A stretch of 13,836 nt of DNA from Methyloglobulus sp. (GCA_013140405.1 JABFSV010000374.1:1-13836), one strand, 5' to 3'; counted from the first letter of the stretch, positions 1 to 7,181 are shown. Made by a program: numbers and translations. Notes: a model not told the origin generated them from the sequence alone.

Positions 1-132
1 GAAATGGGGCGGTTTAATATGGGATCGACAATTATTGTCTTGTTTGGTAAAGATAAAGTGCAGTGGGAAAGCGAGTTCAAAGCTGACCAATTAGTGAAGT
101 TGGGGGAGATGATTGGTAAGTCGATTGTTTAG
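1..132 (+). CDS. psd: Phosphatidylserine decarboxylase, C-terminal end (partial, runs off the left edge)
   Basis: This is the last 43 codons of an open frame entering from the left, ending TAG at 130-132. Psd is an inner-membrane pyruvoyl enzyme that decarboxylates phosphatidylserine to phosphatidylethanolamine. The visible part begins EMGRFNMGST, close to E. coli Psd EMGRFKLGST. The family cleaves its proenzyme before the serine of the (L/M)GST motif, so Ser at bases 25-27 should become the pyruvoyl group, and this fragment contains essentially the whole small (alpha) subunit. The rest (IIVLF, then a charged tail) fits the family C terminus. The partner enzyme PssA lies at 3724-4467, not directly next door. 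Identification comes from motif recall; the beta subunit is outside the window. Confidence 0.88.
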   Translation, partial: EMGRFNMGSTIIVLFGKDKVQWESEFKADQLVKLGEMIGKSIV

Positions 133-233
133 GCTCTTCCATGCGTAAGTGTAGAAATTGCTTTTTGTCAGGTACATTATTGTAATTTACCGCCTATTTT
201 CACGTACCCTAAAACTGAATATTGGAATACTCT

Positions 234-617
234 ATGCGTATAATTTCATTAATTTTTTTATTGCTGCTAGGTCAGTCAGCATTTGCTTTAGATTGCGATA
301 AGGCTGTAAATACCCTTGAAATAAATGACTGTGCATCTATCGAAAAAGAAAAAGTTGAATCCCAGCTCAATGCAACCTACAAAAGTGTTATCCAAAAATT
401 GGAGCATCCTGAGCCTGAGGTTGCCGATGACTATTCGGCAACCAAAAAAGCCTTAGTTGAAGCGCAACGCGCATGGGTTAAATTTAGGGAGGCTGATTGT
501 GACGCTACTTATACATGGCATAGAGGCGGCACTATCCGTACAGTGATGTATATCGGTTGTATGCAAGCACATGCCGAACAGCGCATAAAGGAACTCAAGG
601 AATATGAGTCTCAATAA
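234..617 (+). CDS. LprI-like (DUF1311) secreted protein
   Basis: A 127-residue protein with a signal peptide (residues 1-19, hydrophobic stretch ISLIFLLLLG, probable cleavage near AFA-LD). The mature part carries four cysteines (C21, C33, C89, C109), probably two disulfides. It has the DUF1311/LprI pattern: an early C-x11-C segment and the later AQRAWVKFREADC block. Family members include lysozyme inhibitors of the LprI type, so a periplasmic or envelope role is likely, but inhibition of lysozyme here is only inference. An in-frame TTG at 222 would add four residues before the signal peptide. I prefer ATG 234 because it begins a standard n-region (MRI); neither start has a strong ribosome binding site. 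Its last 14 bases overlap the next gene. Confidence 0.75.
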   Translation: MRIISLIFLLLLGQSAFALDCDKAVNTLEINDCASIEKEKVESQLNATYKSVIQKLEHPEPEVADDYSATKKALVEAQRAWVKFREADCDATYTWHRGGTIRTVMYIGCMQAHAEQRIKELKEYESQ

Positions 618-1137
618 GTTGCTAACACGTTTGAGTAGAAATATCTTGCATCTCGGTTTTATTGCTTTGCTGTTGAGTTTGTTCGCTACCAATTTAATGG
701 CGCAGCCCCGCATAGCAGTGCTTGATTTTGAGCTTAGAGATTTGACCCTTAAACCCGGTGTGCCGCAAGAAATTGAACGAACAGCTTCGGTTAAGCCGAT
801 GTTGGAAGAAGAATTACAAAAATCAGGCTACGAGATTGTTACGATTCCCTTAGATGCCCAAATACAGGCAACCTCAGGGGTGGGTTATCTTTTCGATCAC
901 CACGATATTGCCGCGCAACTAGCACAAAAATATGATGCTGATTACGTAATCGTAGGCAGGTTACATAAGCCCAGTTTTTTGTTCGTATACTTGATGGCGC
1001 ATCTGGTCGATGTCAAACAACAACGCTTGGTTGCAGATTACTTGTCTGAAGTTAAAGGCGGTGAGAAAAAACTAACCCGTAAAGGCGTAGAAAGTCTAGT
1101 GGTTAAAGTCAACGACACATTTAACGGTTTGAAATGA
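604..1137 (+). CDS. Exported protein of the DUF3280/DUF2380 type, function unknown
   Basis: A 177-residue protein. Residues 14-33 form a hydrophobic signal segment with likely cleavage after LMA, leaving a mature protein that starts QPRIAVLDFELRD. The 'IAVLDF' strand, the 'LEEELQKSGYEIV' helix and the 'YDADYVIVGRLHKPS' strand match periplasmic DUF3280/DUF2380-like proteins, which I recall from methylotrophs and related proteobacteria. They also resemble the fold of proteins that compute or bind something from periplasmic components; no catalytic residues are evident. The ATG at 604 lies inside the previous gene (14-base overlap). AAGG at 597-600 and AAGGA at 588-592 are nearby but not ideally spaced, so translational coupling is likely. 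The two genes probably form a small envelope operon. The family name is tentative. Confidence 0.65.
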   Translation: MSLNKLLTRLSRNILHLGFIALLLSLFATNLMAQPRIAVLDFELRDLTLKPGVPQEIERTASVKPMLEEELQKSGYEIVTIPLDAQIQATSGVGYLFDHHDIAAQLAQKYDADYVIVGRLHKPSFLFVYLMAHLVDVKQQRLVADYLSEVKGGEKKLTRKGVESLVVKVNDTFNGLK

Positions 1138-1167
1138 AATCTTGACGTAAAGTTGGTCTGCCAGTTT

Positions 1168-1728
1168 TTACTTAACAGAATGTTCTTGGCATATTTTTTG
1201 GCTGTCTTCTCCAGTCAACGGTTCTTTGGTCAATCCACACAAAAAACCTTGTTGCATCAAGGTAAAAAACATACACGTCTTACAAAGCCCAAAAGTGTGT
1301 GACTTGTTCGATTTTTGTAAGGCAGTCAGCACGGTAACTAAGGTTTCGTCGTAACGCGCTAATTCGCCATGCTGCAATAAATCAGCAGCCTGATTGAACA
1401 ACTCAGAAGGCCGGGCTTGTTCCAATATCGATTTCCCTTCAGGTAACAGACTTAGATGAACGACTCGGCGGTCTACGGTGTCCGTGGTTTTTTTGAGGTA
1501 GCCTTTTTTTTCCAGTAGCAACAGGGTTTGAGAAACTGTGCCTCGGGTCATGCCCAAATAATTGGCGAGGGCAGCCGGAGTGTCACTGTATTTATTGCAT
1601 CGCGAAAGATAATCCAGAATCTGTAAGTGTACGGATTGCAAGCCAAATTCCGTGCATTTTTTGCGTTCTTCTGACCGTATCAGAGAGGTCATGCGTTCGA
1701 TGATATCGAAAACACTAGCTTTTTCCAT
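1168..1728 (-). CDS. MarR-family regulator with C-terminal cysteine cluster
   Basis: A 186-residue winged-helix protein. Residues 32-95 hold the MarR DNA-binding core: the recognition-helix region LANYLGMTRGTVSQTLLLLEKKGYL, split here at about 54-78, then the wing with D83, D86, R87 and R88 and the strand VVHLSLLPEGK. Typical MarR proteins are 140-160 residues. This one has an extra tail with C149, C152, C164 and C180 (spacing x2, x11, x15), which looks like a metal or Fe-S site and suggests a redox- or metal-responsive switch; that is inference. I recall similar 'CxxC...FCGLT.EPL...IC.EH' tails in other proteobacterial MarR proteins. AGGGTG lies just upstream of the ATG. It is transcribed divergently from the DUF2024 gene, so it may control that gene and itself. 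Confidence 0.82.
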   Translation of the reverse strand: MEKASVFDIIERMTSLIRSEERKKCTEFGLQSVHLQILDYLSRCNKYSDTPAALANYLGMTRGTVSQTLLLLEKKGYLKKTTDTVDRRVVHLSLLPEGKSILEQARPSELFNQAADLLQHGELARYDETLVTVLTALQKSNKSHTFGLCKTCMFFTLMQQGFLCGLTKEPLTGEDSQKICQEHSVK

Positions 1729-1754
1729 AATTAATGCACCCTAATGATGACAAG

Positions 1755-1783
1755 TTGACAGGGATACGAGAGTAACATAAGCT
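1755..1783 (+). promoter_or_regulatory. Predicted promoter of the DUF2024 gene
   Basis: A perfect -35 hexamer TTGACA at 1755-1760 is followed after 17 bases by TAAGCT at 1778-1783, a weak -10 (3 of 6 consensus bases). Transcription would start near 1790, at the edge of the palindrome at 1790-1804. A weak -10 beside a perfect -35 would suit a regulated promoter. This is a manual prediction. Confidence 0.4.
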
Positions 1784-1789
1784 AACTAC

Positions 1790-1804
1790 ATATCGATTCG
1801 ATAT
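1790..1804. promoter_or_regulatory. Palindrome, candidate MarR operator
   Basis: The sequence ATATCGA-T-TCGATAT is a perfect 7-base inverted repeat around one central base. It sits in the 101-bp divergent intergenic region, at the predicted transcription start of the DUF2024 gene. Dimeric MarR regulators bind palindromes of about this size, so binding here by the adjacent regulator is a reasonable inference. Confidence 0.5.
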
Positions 1805-1829
1805 TTTATATCTTTTTTCGGAGGTAATT

Positions 1830-2093
1830 ATGCCACTTTCTCATGTTTATGACACTTATGCAAAGGCCGCGACTGGCAGAATCATGCATTTCGATGTGGT
1901 TCTTGATGAACAAGACCACGATAAAGCATTGAAATACGCTAAAGCATGGTTAGCCAGTATCGGTCACGCGGATGCAACCGTTACTCAGGAAAACTGCGCG
2001 TTTTGCCACAGCGCCGAAGCACCACCTGAACTCCGCCAACAAATAGATAGCCAAGGTTACGGTATCTACAAGCTGGAAGGCTGTCCTAAATAG
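1830..2093 (+). CDS. DUF2024 family protein
   Basis: An 87-residue soluble protein that covers the whole DUF2024 family: N-terminal HVYDTYAKAATGRIMHFDV, a central helix ALKYAKAWLASIG, then the cysteine motif C56-x2-C59-H60 and a final C85 (EGCP). The family is small, widespread and without a known function. The CxxCH plus late Cys arrangement looks able to bind a metal or form a redox pair, but it is not a covalent haem site in any demonstrated sense, and there is no signal peptide. An excellent ribosome binding site, GGAGG, precedes the ATG by seven bases. The gene is divergent from a MarR regulator that also ends in a cysteine cluster, which suggests a shared signal. Confidence 0.85.
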   Translation: MPLSHVYDTYAKAATGRIMHFDVVLDEQDHDKALKYAKAWLASIGHADATVTQENCAFCHSAEAPPELRQQIDSQGYGIYKLEGCPK

Positions 2094-2125
2094 AGTTTCC
2101 GTTTTAGCTGTGTTTGAGCAGAACA

Positions 2126-2152
2126 GGTGGATTCCCAGTTTAGGAATCCACC
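2126..2152. terminator. Strong hairpin between convergent genes
   Basis: GGTGGATTCC (2126-2135) pairs perfectly with GGAATCCACC (2143-2152) across a 7-base loop. It lies between the 3' ends of the DUF2024 gene and pfp, which converge. No clean T-run follows on either strand, so it may be a bidirectional terminator or a transcript-end stabiliser. A second, imperfect AT-rich hairpin (2162-2190) follows. Confidence 0.5.
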
Positions 2153-2228
2153 AAAGCCATACTAAATATTTTGCTACGTACAAAATTTAGATACTTTTAG
2201 GGTTTAACGGAGAAGCCATTTATCCGTT

Positions 2229-3458
2229 TTAATGCCCGACTGCTACCCTTGCACCTTTTGTTTGTCCGATGTCAGCCAAAGTTTGGTTAAACCAAGGTGC
2301 ATCAATATCAAATGGTTTACCGCCTTTAATGCGTGGGAACTCGATTGCCCTCAATACATTGCCACGGTCTTCGTCGTGACCGATCACACCAGATTCGCGG
2401 CGGAAAGCACATTCAACAGCAAGGTCGGCACAAGACTTGATTAGGCGGATATCTTCAACATTAGAGGCGGCAGCCCGTGCGAAATAACCGGATTTTTGAA
2501 TCAAGGTTTTTTCCGCGCCTAGCATTTCGGCAAATTGCTCGCCAAACCATTTGCCAGGATTGACGGCATCCAATTTGACGTGGCCGAACGCATCTCGCGG
2601 GACTTCTTGACCCTTGGCTTGCATTTCGGCAACGATGGATTCTACGCCAGCGCCTTCGGACACAAAAATGTTAACGCAGTCTACTTTATCCATGACCGCA
2701 CGTAAGCGTTTGGCTTCTGCGGCGAGGTCTATTGCCATTTCTGGGATAAATACGCCGTGGACTTCATAAGTGGCGCGATCCAGCCCCAATTCCGGCAACC
2801 ATTCGGCGCGGTCGAGCAATTTGCGGTATTCCTGTGCGGTCGCTGCCGTCAACCAGCCACAACTGCGTCCCATGACTTCATGGACAATCAACATACGTGG
2901 ATTGGCGTTATTTTCCGCCACCACATTCATGAAATAACGAGCGCCTTGTTCCGCAGCTGTCCACGCACCTAGCGATTGTTTGATGGGGAAGACATCGTTA
3001 TCAACGGTTTTAGGTAAGCCGATAACGGTAAGGCCGTAGTTGTTGCTCGCTAGGAATGCAGCCAGATCAGCGGCAGCGGTGTTGGTGTCGTCGCCGCCGA
3101 TAGTGTGCAAAATATCCACGCCATCTTTAACCAACTGGTCGGCAGCGACCTTTTGAGGATCTTCGCCTTCTTTGACGAGACCGCGCTTAACGCAGTCTTT
3201 TACGTTAGTCAGTTTGACGCGGCTGTTGCCGATGAGAGAACCGCCGAATTTATGTAACAAACCAGCCTTTTCACGCACGGCTGGCGTGACTTTGTAGTAG
3301 TCGCCAAGCAACAAGCCTTTATAGCCACTACGATAGCAAATAATTTCAATCGACGGGTCGATTTCGCTGTAACGCTCGATAAGGCTGCCGATAGCGGAGT
3401 TAAGGCACGGGGCTAGTCCACCCGCTGTAAGAATTGCGACTTTTTTTGGTTTATTCAT
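2229..3458 (-). CDS. pfp: Pyrophosphate-dependent 6-phosphofructokinase
   Basis: A 409-residue cytoplasmic enzyme interconverting fructose 6-phosphate + PPi and fructose 1,6-bisphosphate + Pi. PPi use is shown by GGDDTNT at 121-127 (the second Asp takes the place of the Gly that permits ATP binding) and by Lys150 in PKTVDND (149-155). The TVDND carboxylates are catalytic, and MGR at 196-198 is the sugar-phosphate motif. The N terminus KVAILTAGGLAPCLNS and the end IKGGKPFDIDAPWF closely recall the enzymes of Methylococcus and related methanotrophs. There the reversible PPi enzyme replaces ATP-PFK and may also act on sedoheptulose phosphates in the ribulose monophosphate cycle. The length fits that subgroup. 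Upstream of the ATG there is only a weak purine-rich stretch (GAAGAA). It stands alone in its transcription unit, head to head with pssA. Confidence 0.93.
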   Translation of the reverse strand: MNKPKKVAILTAGGLAPCLNSAIGSLIERYSEIDPSIEIICYRSGYKGLLLGDYYKVTPAVREKAGLLHKFGGSLIGNSRVKLTNVKDCVKRGLVKEGEDPQKVAADQLVKDGVDILHTIGGDDTNTAAADLAAFLASNNYGLTVIGLPKTVDNDVFPIKQSLGAWTAAEQGARYFMNVVAENNANPRMLIVHEVMGRSCGWLTAATAQEYRKLLDRAEWLPELGLDRATYEVHGVFIPEMAIDLAAEAKRLRAVMDKVDCVNIFVSEGAGVESIVAEMQAKGQEVPRDAFGHVKLDAVNPGKWFGEQFAEMLGAEKTLIQKSGYFARAAASNVEDIRLIKSCADLAVECAFRRESGVIGHDEDRGNVLRAIEFPRIKGGKPFDIDAPWFNQTLADIGQTKGARVAVGH

Positions 3459-3486
3459 GAGTGTTCTTCGTGTGTTTTAGGGTTAA

Positions 3487-3492
3487 ATTATA
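3487..3492 (-). promoter_or_regulatory. Predicted -10 box for pfp
   Basis: The minus strand reads TATAAT here, 29 bases upstream of the pfp ATG. The only -35 candidate at proper spacing is TTAGCT (3 of 6, 16-base spacer). The position is right but the -35 is poor, so this is a modest prediction. Confidence 0.35.
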
Positions 3493-3655
3493 AGAATTGG
3501 CAGCGATAAGCTAATTATCAGATGTTAGTATAGCTACGATTTTGTGCGCGAATTTTACCATAGTTAAAATCTAATCCTTTAGTTGTTGTTTTGATTTTAG
3601 TTCACAATATGGCCTGAATTAATAGCTCTGTCACAAGTATTCATTAAACTTAGGT

Positions 3656-3680
3656 GCGGAATATCCGCCCGATGTATAAT
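3656..3680 (+). promoter_or_regulatory. Predicted pssA promoter with overlapping inverted repeat
   Basis: A consensus TATAAT at 3675-3680 stands 43 bases before the pssA ATG. No good -35 is seen. In that place is the inverted repeat GCGGA-ATA-TCCGC (3656-3668), which could be an activator or repressor site. The rest of the 265-bp pfp-pssA gap shows nothing else I can support. Confidence 0.35.
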
Positions 3681-3723
3681 TTCTTCCTAAACCCACCAGA
3701 ATAAAAACCAGCACCGATAAACA

Positions 3724-4467
3724 ATGGAAAAACCTGAAAAACGTTCAATTCGTCGTCGTGGCATCTATTTATTGCCTAATTTGTTGACTACAGGCGCGTT
3801 GTTTTCCGGCTACTACGCGATTACTTCAGCCATTGGCGGTCGCTATGAGACGGCTGTAATCGCTATTTTTATAGCGATGATACTGGATGGCCTGGATGGT
3901 CGGGTCGCCCGGCTGACGAACACCCAGAGTGAATTCGGCGTACAGTACGATAGCCTGTCTGACATGACTTCATTTGCGGTGGCTCCCGCCTTGGTGATGT
4001 ACCTATGGGCTTTCTCCAGCTTTGGCAAAGTGGGCTTATTTGCTGCATTTGTGCACCTTGCGGGAGGGGCTTTACGTTTGGCGCGGTTTAATGCCCAGGT
4101 TGGCACCGCCGATAAGCGTTATTTTCAAGGTTTACCCAGCCCGGCTGCTGCCGCAATCATTGCCGGATTTATCTGGATATGCCTTGAACATGGCTATGAT
4201 ATAGATTTAGTGAAATATCCCGCTATCGTGCTGACGATAAGCACAGGCTTGTTAATGGTGAGTAATTTTCGCTATTCCAGCTTCAAGGAAATTGATTTTC
4301 GTGGGAAAGTGCCGTTTTTTGTGGCGATTTCAGTGATGCTTGCCATTGCTTTTGTTATGGCGCAGCCGCAAACTATGTTGTTCTTGTTATTTTTAGCTTA
4401 TGCGGTTTCGGGCCCTATCGTCACTCTGGTCATGCGTAGGCGGCGGTTACAAGGGCGCAAAAGTTAG
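3724..4467 (+). CDS. pssA: CDP-diacylglycerol-serine O-phosphatidyltransferase
   Basis: A 247-residue integral membrane enzyme making phosphatidylserine and CMP from CDP-diacylglycerol and L-serine, the step before Psd. The CDP-alcohol phosphotransferase signature D-G-x2-A-R-x8-G-x3-D-x3-D is complete: D58, G59, A62, R63, G72, D76, D80. It follows a hydrophobic helix ending at residue 54, as is usual in the family. Further hydrophobic segments lie at about 84-115, 137-155, 162-180, 195-212 and 214-236, and the ends are basic (RSIRRRG; RRRRLQGRKS), consistent with cytoplasmic termini. This is the small type II PssA, common in many bacteria, not the E. coli peripheral enzyme. No clear ribosome binding site precedes the ATG. 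leuA follows on the same strand after a 242-base leader region. Confidence 0.94.
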   Translation: MEKPEKRSIRRRGIYLLPNLLTTGALFSGYYAITSAIGGRYETAVIAIFIAMILDGLDGRVARLTNTQSEFGVQYDSLSDMTSFAVAPALVMYLWAFSSFGKVGLFAAFVHLAGGALRLARFNAQVGTADKRYFQGLPSPAAAAIIAGFIWICLEHGYDIDLVKYPAIVLTISTGLLMVSNFRYSSFKEIDFRGKVPFFVAISVMLAIAFVMAQPQTMLFLLFLAYAVSGPIVTLVMRRRRLQGRKS

Positions 4468-4474
4468 ATTCTGC

Positions 4475-4503
4475 TTGTGGCTATGCGATTATTCAGTTAT
4501 ATT
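4475..4503 (+). promoter_or_regulatory. Predicted leuA leader promoter
   Basis: TTGTGG (4475-4480), a 17-base spacer and TATATT (4498-4503, 5 of 6) start just after the pssA stop codon. Transcription would begin near 4510 and give a leader RNA of about 200 bases before leuA. The -35 is weak (3 of 6). Confidence 0.35.
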
Positions 4504-4510
4504 TTTACCC

Positions 4511-4618
4511 ATGTTCCCTCAATACACCAAACAAGGCATTTGCCGTAATTTTCAAATCAACTTCGCAATCGCTAAGTTGTGCGCTTGTTTGTGCCTACTT
4601 CTGAGAATCCTGCCCTAG
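4511..4618 (+). CDS. Putative leucine-rich leader peptide of leuA
   Basis: An open frame upstream of leuA ends with KLCACLCLLLRILP and TAG at 4616-4618. Six of its last 13 residues are leucine, three of them consecutive and using the codons CTA, CTT and CTG (4595-4603). The stop lies in the loop of a terminator-like hairpin. This is what a leucine attenuator would look like. The start is uncertain: ATG 4511 gives 35 residues but has no ribosome binding site and would be almost leaderless from the predicted promoter; TTG 4577 would give 14. It remains possible that the Leu-richness is chance. Confidence 0.35.
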   Translation: MFPQYTKQGICRNFQINFAIAKLCACLCLLLRILP

Positions 4619-4638
4619 CGGGCATCCAATTCTTTTTT
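4605..4638 (+). terminator. Intrinsic terminator / candidate leuA attenuator
   Basis: TGCCC (4611-4615), loop TAGC, GGGCA (4620-4624) form a GC-rich stem. GAAT (4605-4608) pairs with ATTC (4629-4632) below an internal loop. TTTTTT follows at once (4633-4638). It lies 71 bases before the leuA ATG. It could end pssA transcripts, attenuate leuA, or both. Confidence 0.6.
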
Positions 4639-4709
4639 CACAAACACAACCCTCTTCCTTATATTCGGCTATTTAGATAGCTGATTGCCATCCATTGATG
4701 GAGTTTACG

Positions 4710-6251
4710 ATGAAAGACCATTTGATTATTTTTGACACCACCTTGCGCGATGGTGAGCAAAGCCCAGGCGCGTCGATGACGCGCGATGAAAAAGTACGTA
4801 TTGCCAAAGCGTTAGAACGCCTGAAAGTGGACGTGATAGAAGCGGGTTTCCCTGCCGCAAGTCCCGGTGATTTTGAAGCCGTCCAGGCAGTCGCCAATGT
4901 TATTAAAGACAGCACCGTGTGCGGTTTGGCAAGGGCATTGGATAAGGACATCGACCAAGCAGGTGCGGCACTGAAAGGTGCAGGCAGGTCGAGAATTCAT
5001 ACCTTTATCGCCACCTCGCCCATCCACATGCAGATGAAATTGCACATGCAGCCGGAGCAGGTCATCGAGTATGCCGTAAAAGCGGTGAAACGCGCCCGGC
5101 AATTTACCGATGATGTCGAGTTTTCACCGGAAGATGCAGGTCGTTCGGATGAAGATTTTTTGTGCCGAATTCTTGAAGCGGTCATTAATGCCGGTGCGAC
5201 CACGTTAAATATTCCCGATACCGTCGGTTACAGCGTACCACAGCAATTTGGTGCGACAATCGCAAATCTGATTCAGCGCATCCCTAATTCCGACAAGGCC
5301 ATTTTTTCGGTGCATTGCCATAACGATTTAGGTTTGGCGGTGGCAAATTCTTTGGCGGCGGTCATGAATGGCGCACGGCAAGTGGAATGCACCATCAACG
5401 GTTTGGGCGAGCGTGCGGGTAATGCGTCACTTGAAGAGGTTGTCATGTCCGTGCGTACCCGACATGATGTGTTTGCTTGCCAAACAAGGATTGATACGCG
5501 GGAAATTTTAACTTGTTCAAAATTGGTGTCGTCCATCACTGGTTTTCCAGTGCAACCCAATAAGGCCATTGTCGGCGCGAATGCCTTTGCCCATGAGGCG
5601 GGTATCCACCAAGATGGCGTATTGAAAAGCCGCGAGACTTACGAAATCATGCGAGCTGAAGATGTCGGCTGGTCTGCTAACCGGATGGTGTTAGGCAAAC
5701 ATTCCGGCAGGAATGCCTTCAAAAGCCGCATGACTGAGTTGGGCGTGGAATTTCAATCGGAAGAAGAATTAAACGAGGCGTTTTCACGCTTCAAACAACT
5801 TGCCGACAAAAAGCACGAAATTTTTGATGAAGATTTGCAAGCCCTGATTTCAGAAGTCGGTTTTGAAGCGGAAGACGAACACATCAAATTGGTTGCCTTG
5901 AAAGTCTGCTCGGAAACTGGGGAAGTCCCTAATGCTAAAGTCACCTTGCGTATCGACAATAAGGAAGTGACCGGTAATGCTGAAGGTGGCGGTGCGGTTG
6001 ATGCCAGTTTGAAAGCGATTGAAAAATTGGTGGTGACCAATGCCATTTTGGCGCTCTACTCTGTCAACAACATCACCAACGGCACGGATTCACAAGGTGA
6101 AGTCACCGTTCGTCTTGAAAAAGCCGGGCGTATTGTGAACGGATTGGGCGCAGATACCGATATTGTTATCGCTTCAGCGAAAGCCTATATAAACGCGGTA
6201 AACAAATTGCTCAGTCCTGAACGCAGACATCCGCAAAAAGGCGATGTTTAA
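4710..6251 (+). CDS. leuA: 2-isopropylmalate synthase
   Basis: A 513-residue enzyme condensing acetyl-CoA with 2-ketoisovalerate to 2-isopropylmalate, the committed step of leucine synthesis. It starts [19 protein letters not shown], with the catalytic Arg and metal-binding Asp of the DRE-TIM family (TLRDGEQ). The zinc-type site HCHNDLG and the NGLGERAGN motif lie near residues 202-240, and the flexible GIHQDG motif near 300. The C-terminal half carries the LeuA allosteric domain (from about 380) that binds leucine for feedback inhibition. The length matches E. coli LeuA (523). I chose ATG 4710 because GGAG lies seven bases upstream and because the family starts a few residues before [14 protein letters not shown] 4695 and ATG 4698 are in frame but poorly placed. 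Expression may be controlled by the leader at 4511-4638. Confidence 0.95.
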   Translation: MKDHLIIFDTTLRDGEQSPGASMTRDEKVRIAKALERLKVDVIEAGFPAASPGDFEAVQAVANVIKDSTVCGLARALDKDIDQAGAALKGAGRSRIHTFIATSPIHMQMKLHMQPEQVIEYAVKAVKRARQFTDDVEFSPEDAGRSDEDFLCRILEAVINAGATTLNIPDTVGYSVPQQFGATIANLIQRIPNSDKAIFSVHCHNDLGLAVANSLAAVMNGARQVECTINGLGERAGNASLEEVVMSVRTRHDVFACQTRIDTREILTCSKLVSSITGFPVQPNKAIVGANAFAHEAGIHQDGVLKSRETYEIMRAEDVGWSANRMVLGKHSGRNAFKSRMTELGVEFQSEEELNEAFSRFKQLADKKHEIFDEDLQALISEVGFEAEDEHIKLVALKVCSETGEVPNAKVTLRIDNKEVTGNAEGGGAVDASLKAIEKLVVTNAILALYSVNNITNGTDSQGEVTVRLEKAGRIVNGLGADTDIVIASAKAYINAVNKLLSPERRHPQKGDV

Positions 6252-6274
6252 GGCTTAGAATGCAACCTTTAGGC

Positions 6275-6299
6275 CGGACGGGACATTTTGTCCCGTCCG
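6275..6299. terminator. leuA terminator hairpin
   Basis: CGGACGGGACA (6275-6285), loop TTT and TGTCCCGTCCG (6289-6299) form a perfect 11-bp stem 23 bases after the leuA stop. The following T-run is weak (CATTATT), so termination efficiency is uncertain, but the stem is very stable. Confidence 0.75.
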
Positions 6300-6329
6300 C
6301 ATTATTAAGATTCAAATAGAACCATTCCA

Positions 6330-7028
6330 ATGGATATGGATTTTTCTACAAAAGAAGCTGTAGAGAAATATTTACCATTAATGCATGAGCTTGCCATACG
6401 AATAGAATTAGTAGCTCAAGCTTTTGATGGTAGACTAAATCTCAGTCCTCCGTACGCAAGAGAATACGCATATTTCCAGTTTCGGCGGATATGTGAACTC
6501 ATAGCTTTGGGTTGCCTACAGTTACACGGCGACCTTCCTGACGCGCAAACAAAAACATCAAGAAAGGAATGGAACGCTGAAAAAATTATGAAATTGTTGC
6601 ATCGCAACCATCCGCATTCATTTCCTCAATCGTCAGTTAGAATTAAAACGGCAGACGGATGGAATATACAGGGTAACTCTAAGCCCAATGCCCTTACACT
6701 AAATGAGTTTAAAACACTCTATGCCGAATGTAGTCATGTACTTCATAGAGGAACTATTAGCACCGTCGAGTCATCAAGGGATTTTACACAGAGTGATTAT
6801 CAAAAAGCAGTTGATTGGCAAAGTAAAATAGTAGATTTAATGAATGAGCATTTAATCTTACGTTCAAACGGTAGGGGAATGTATATGATCTCTATGCGAA
6901 CAGAGTCCGGTTATCCAGAATGCAGCATAGTGGATATCGTGAATCCAGGGGGGTTACAAGTTCAGACTATTAACCTGTATGTAGGTGATAATATAATCCA
7001 TTCCTATGTTGCAAATAACAAGCTTTAA
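6330..7028 (+). CDS. Hypothetical protein, unrecognised; probably accessory
   Basis: A 232-residue soluble protein with no signal peptide or membrane segment. I do not recognise the family. It looks helical in its first two thirds. The most distinctive parts are PPYAREYAYFQFRRICELIALGC, split here at about 40-62, and ECSHVLHRGTIS near 133-144, where Cys and His residues cluster without forming a known site. The C-terminal third looks beta-rich (MYMISMRT, SIVDIVNPGG). Hand counts of three 60-base lines gave 33-42% G+C, against 58% in one leuA line, and AGA/ATA codons are frequent, so recent acquisition is plausible. The start could be ATG 6330 or 6336; no good ribosome binding site precedes either. 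It stands alone between the leuA terminator and udg. Confidence 0.7.
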   Translation: MDMDFSTKEAVEKYLPLMHELAIRIELVAQAFDGRLNLSPPYAREYAYFQFRRICELIALGCLQLHGDLPDAQTKTSRKEWNAEKIMKLLHRNHPHSFPQSSVRIKTADGWNIQGNSKPNALTLNEFKTLYAECSHVLHRGTISTVESSRDFTQSDYQKAVDWQSKIVDLMNEHLILRSNGRGMYMISMRTESGYPECSIVDIVNPGGLQVQTINLYVGDNIIHSYVANNKL

Positions 7029-7181
7029 AGATATGCCCATTTGGAAGCAAGCTACGCGCCTGATTGCACCCAAGCTGTATGCTTAGGATTTTACCATTAA
7101 GGTAGAATTTGTTGCGTACAACAAAAACTATTAATGCGATAAAATTCATCCTGTTAACTCGTTATTTCATCTGGAAAACCC

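Noticed and set aside
2206..2228. AACGGA / TCCGTT hairpin followed by TTTT at the pfp stop
   Set aside because: Six-base stem with an 11-base loop is too weak to call as a terminator; the hairpin at 2126-2152 is a better candidate.
4400..4510. Extension of the leucine-rich frame back to 4400, inside pssA
   Set aside because: It overlaps pssA in another frame without a ribosome binding site; only the part after the pssA stop is a plausible leader.
7033..7086. 17-codon frame MPIWKQATRLIAPKLYA after the orphan gene
   Set aside because: Too short to support as a gene; possibly a remnant of something, but no family recognised.
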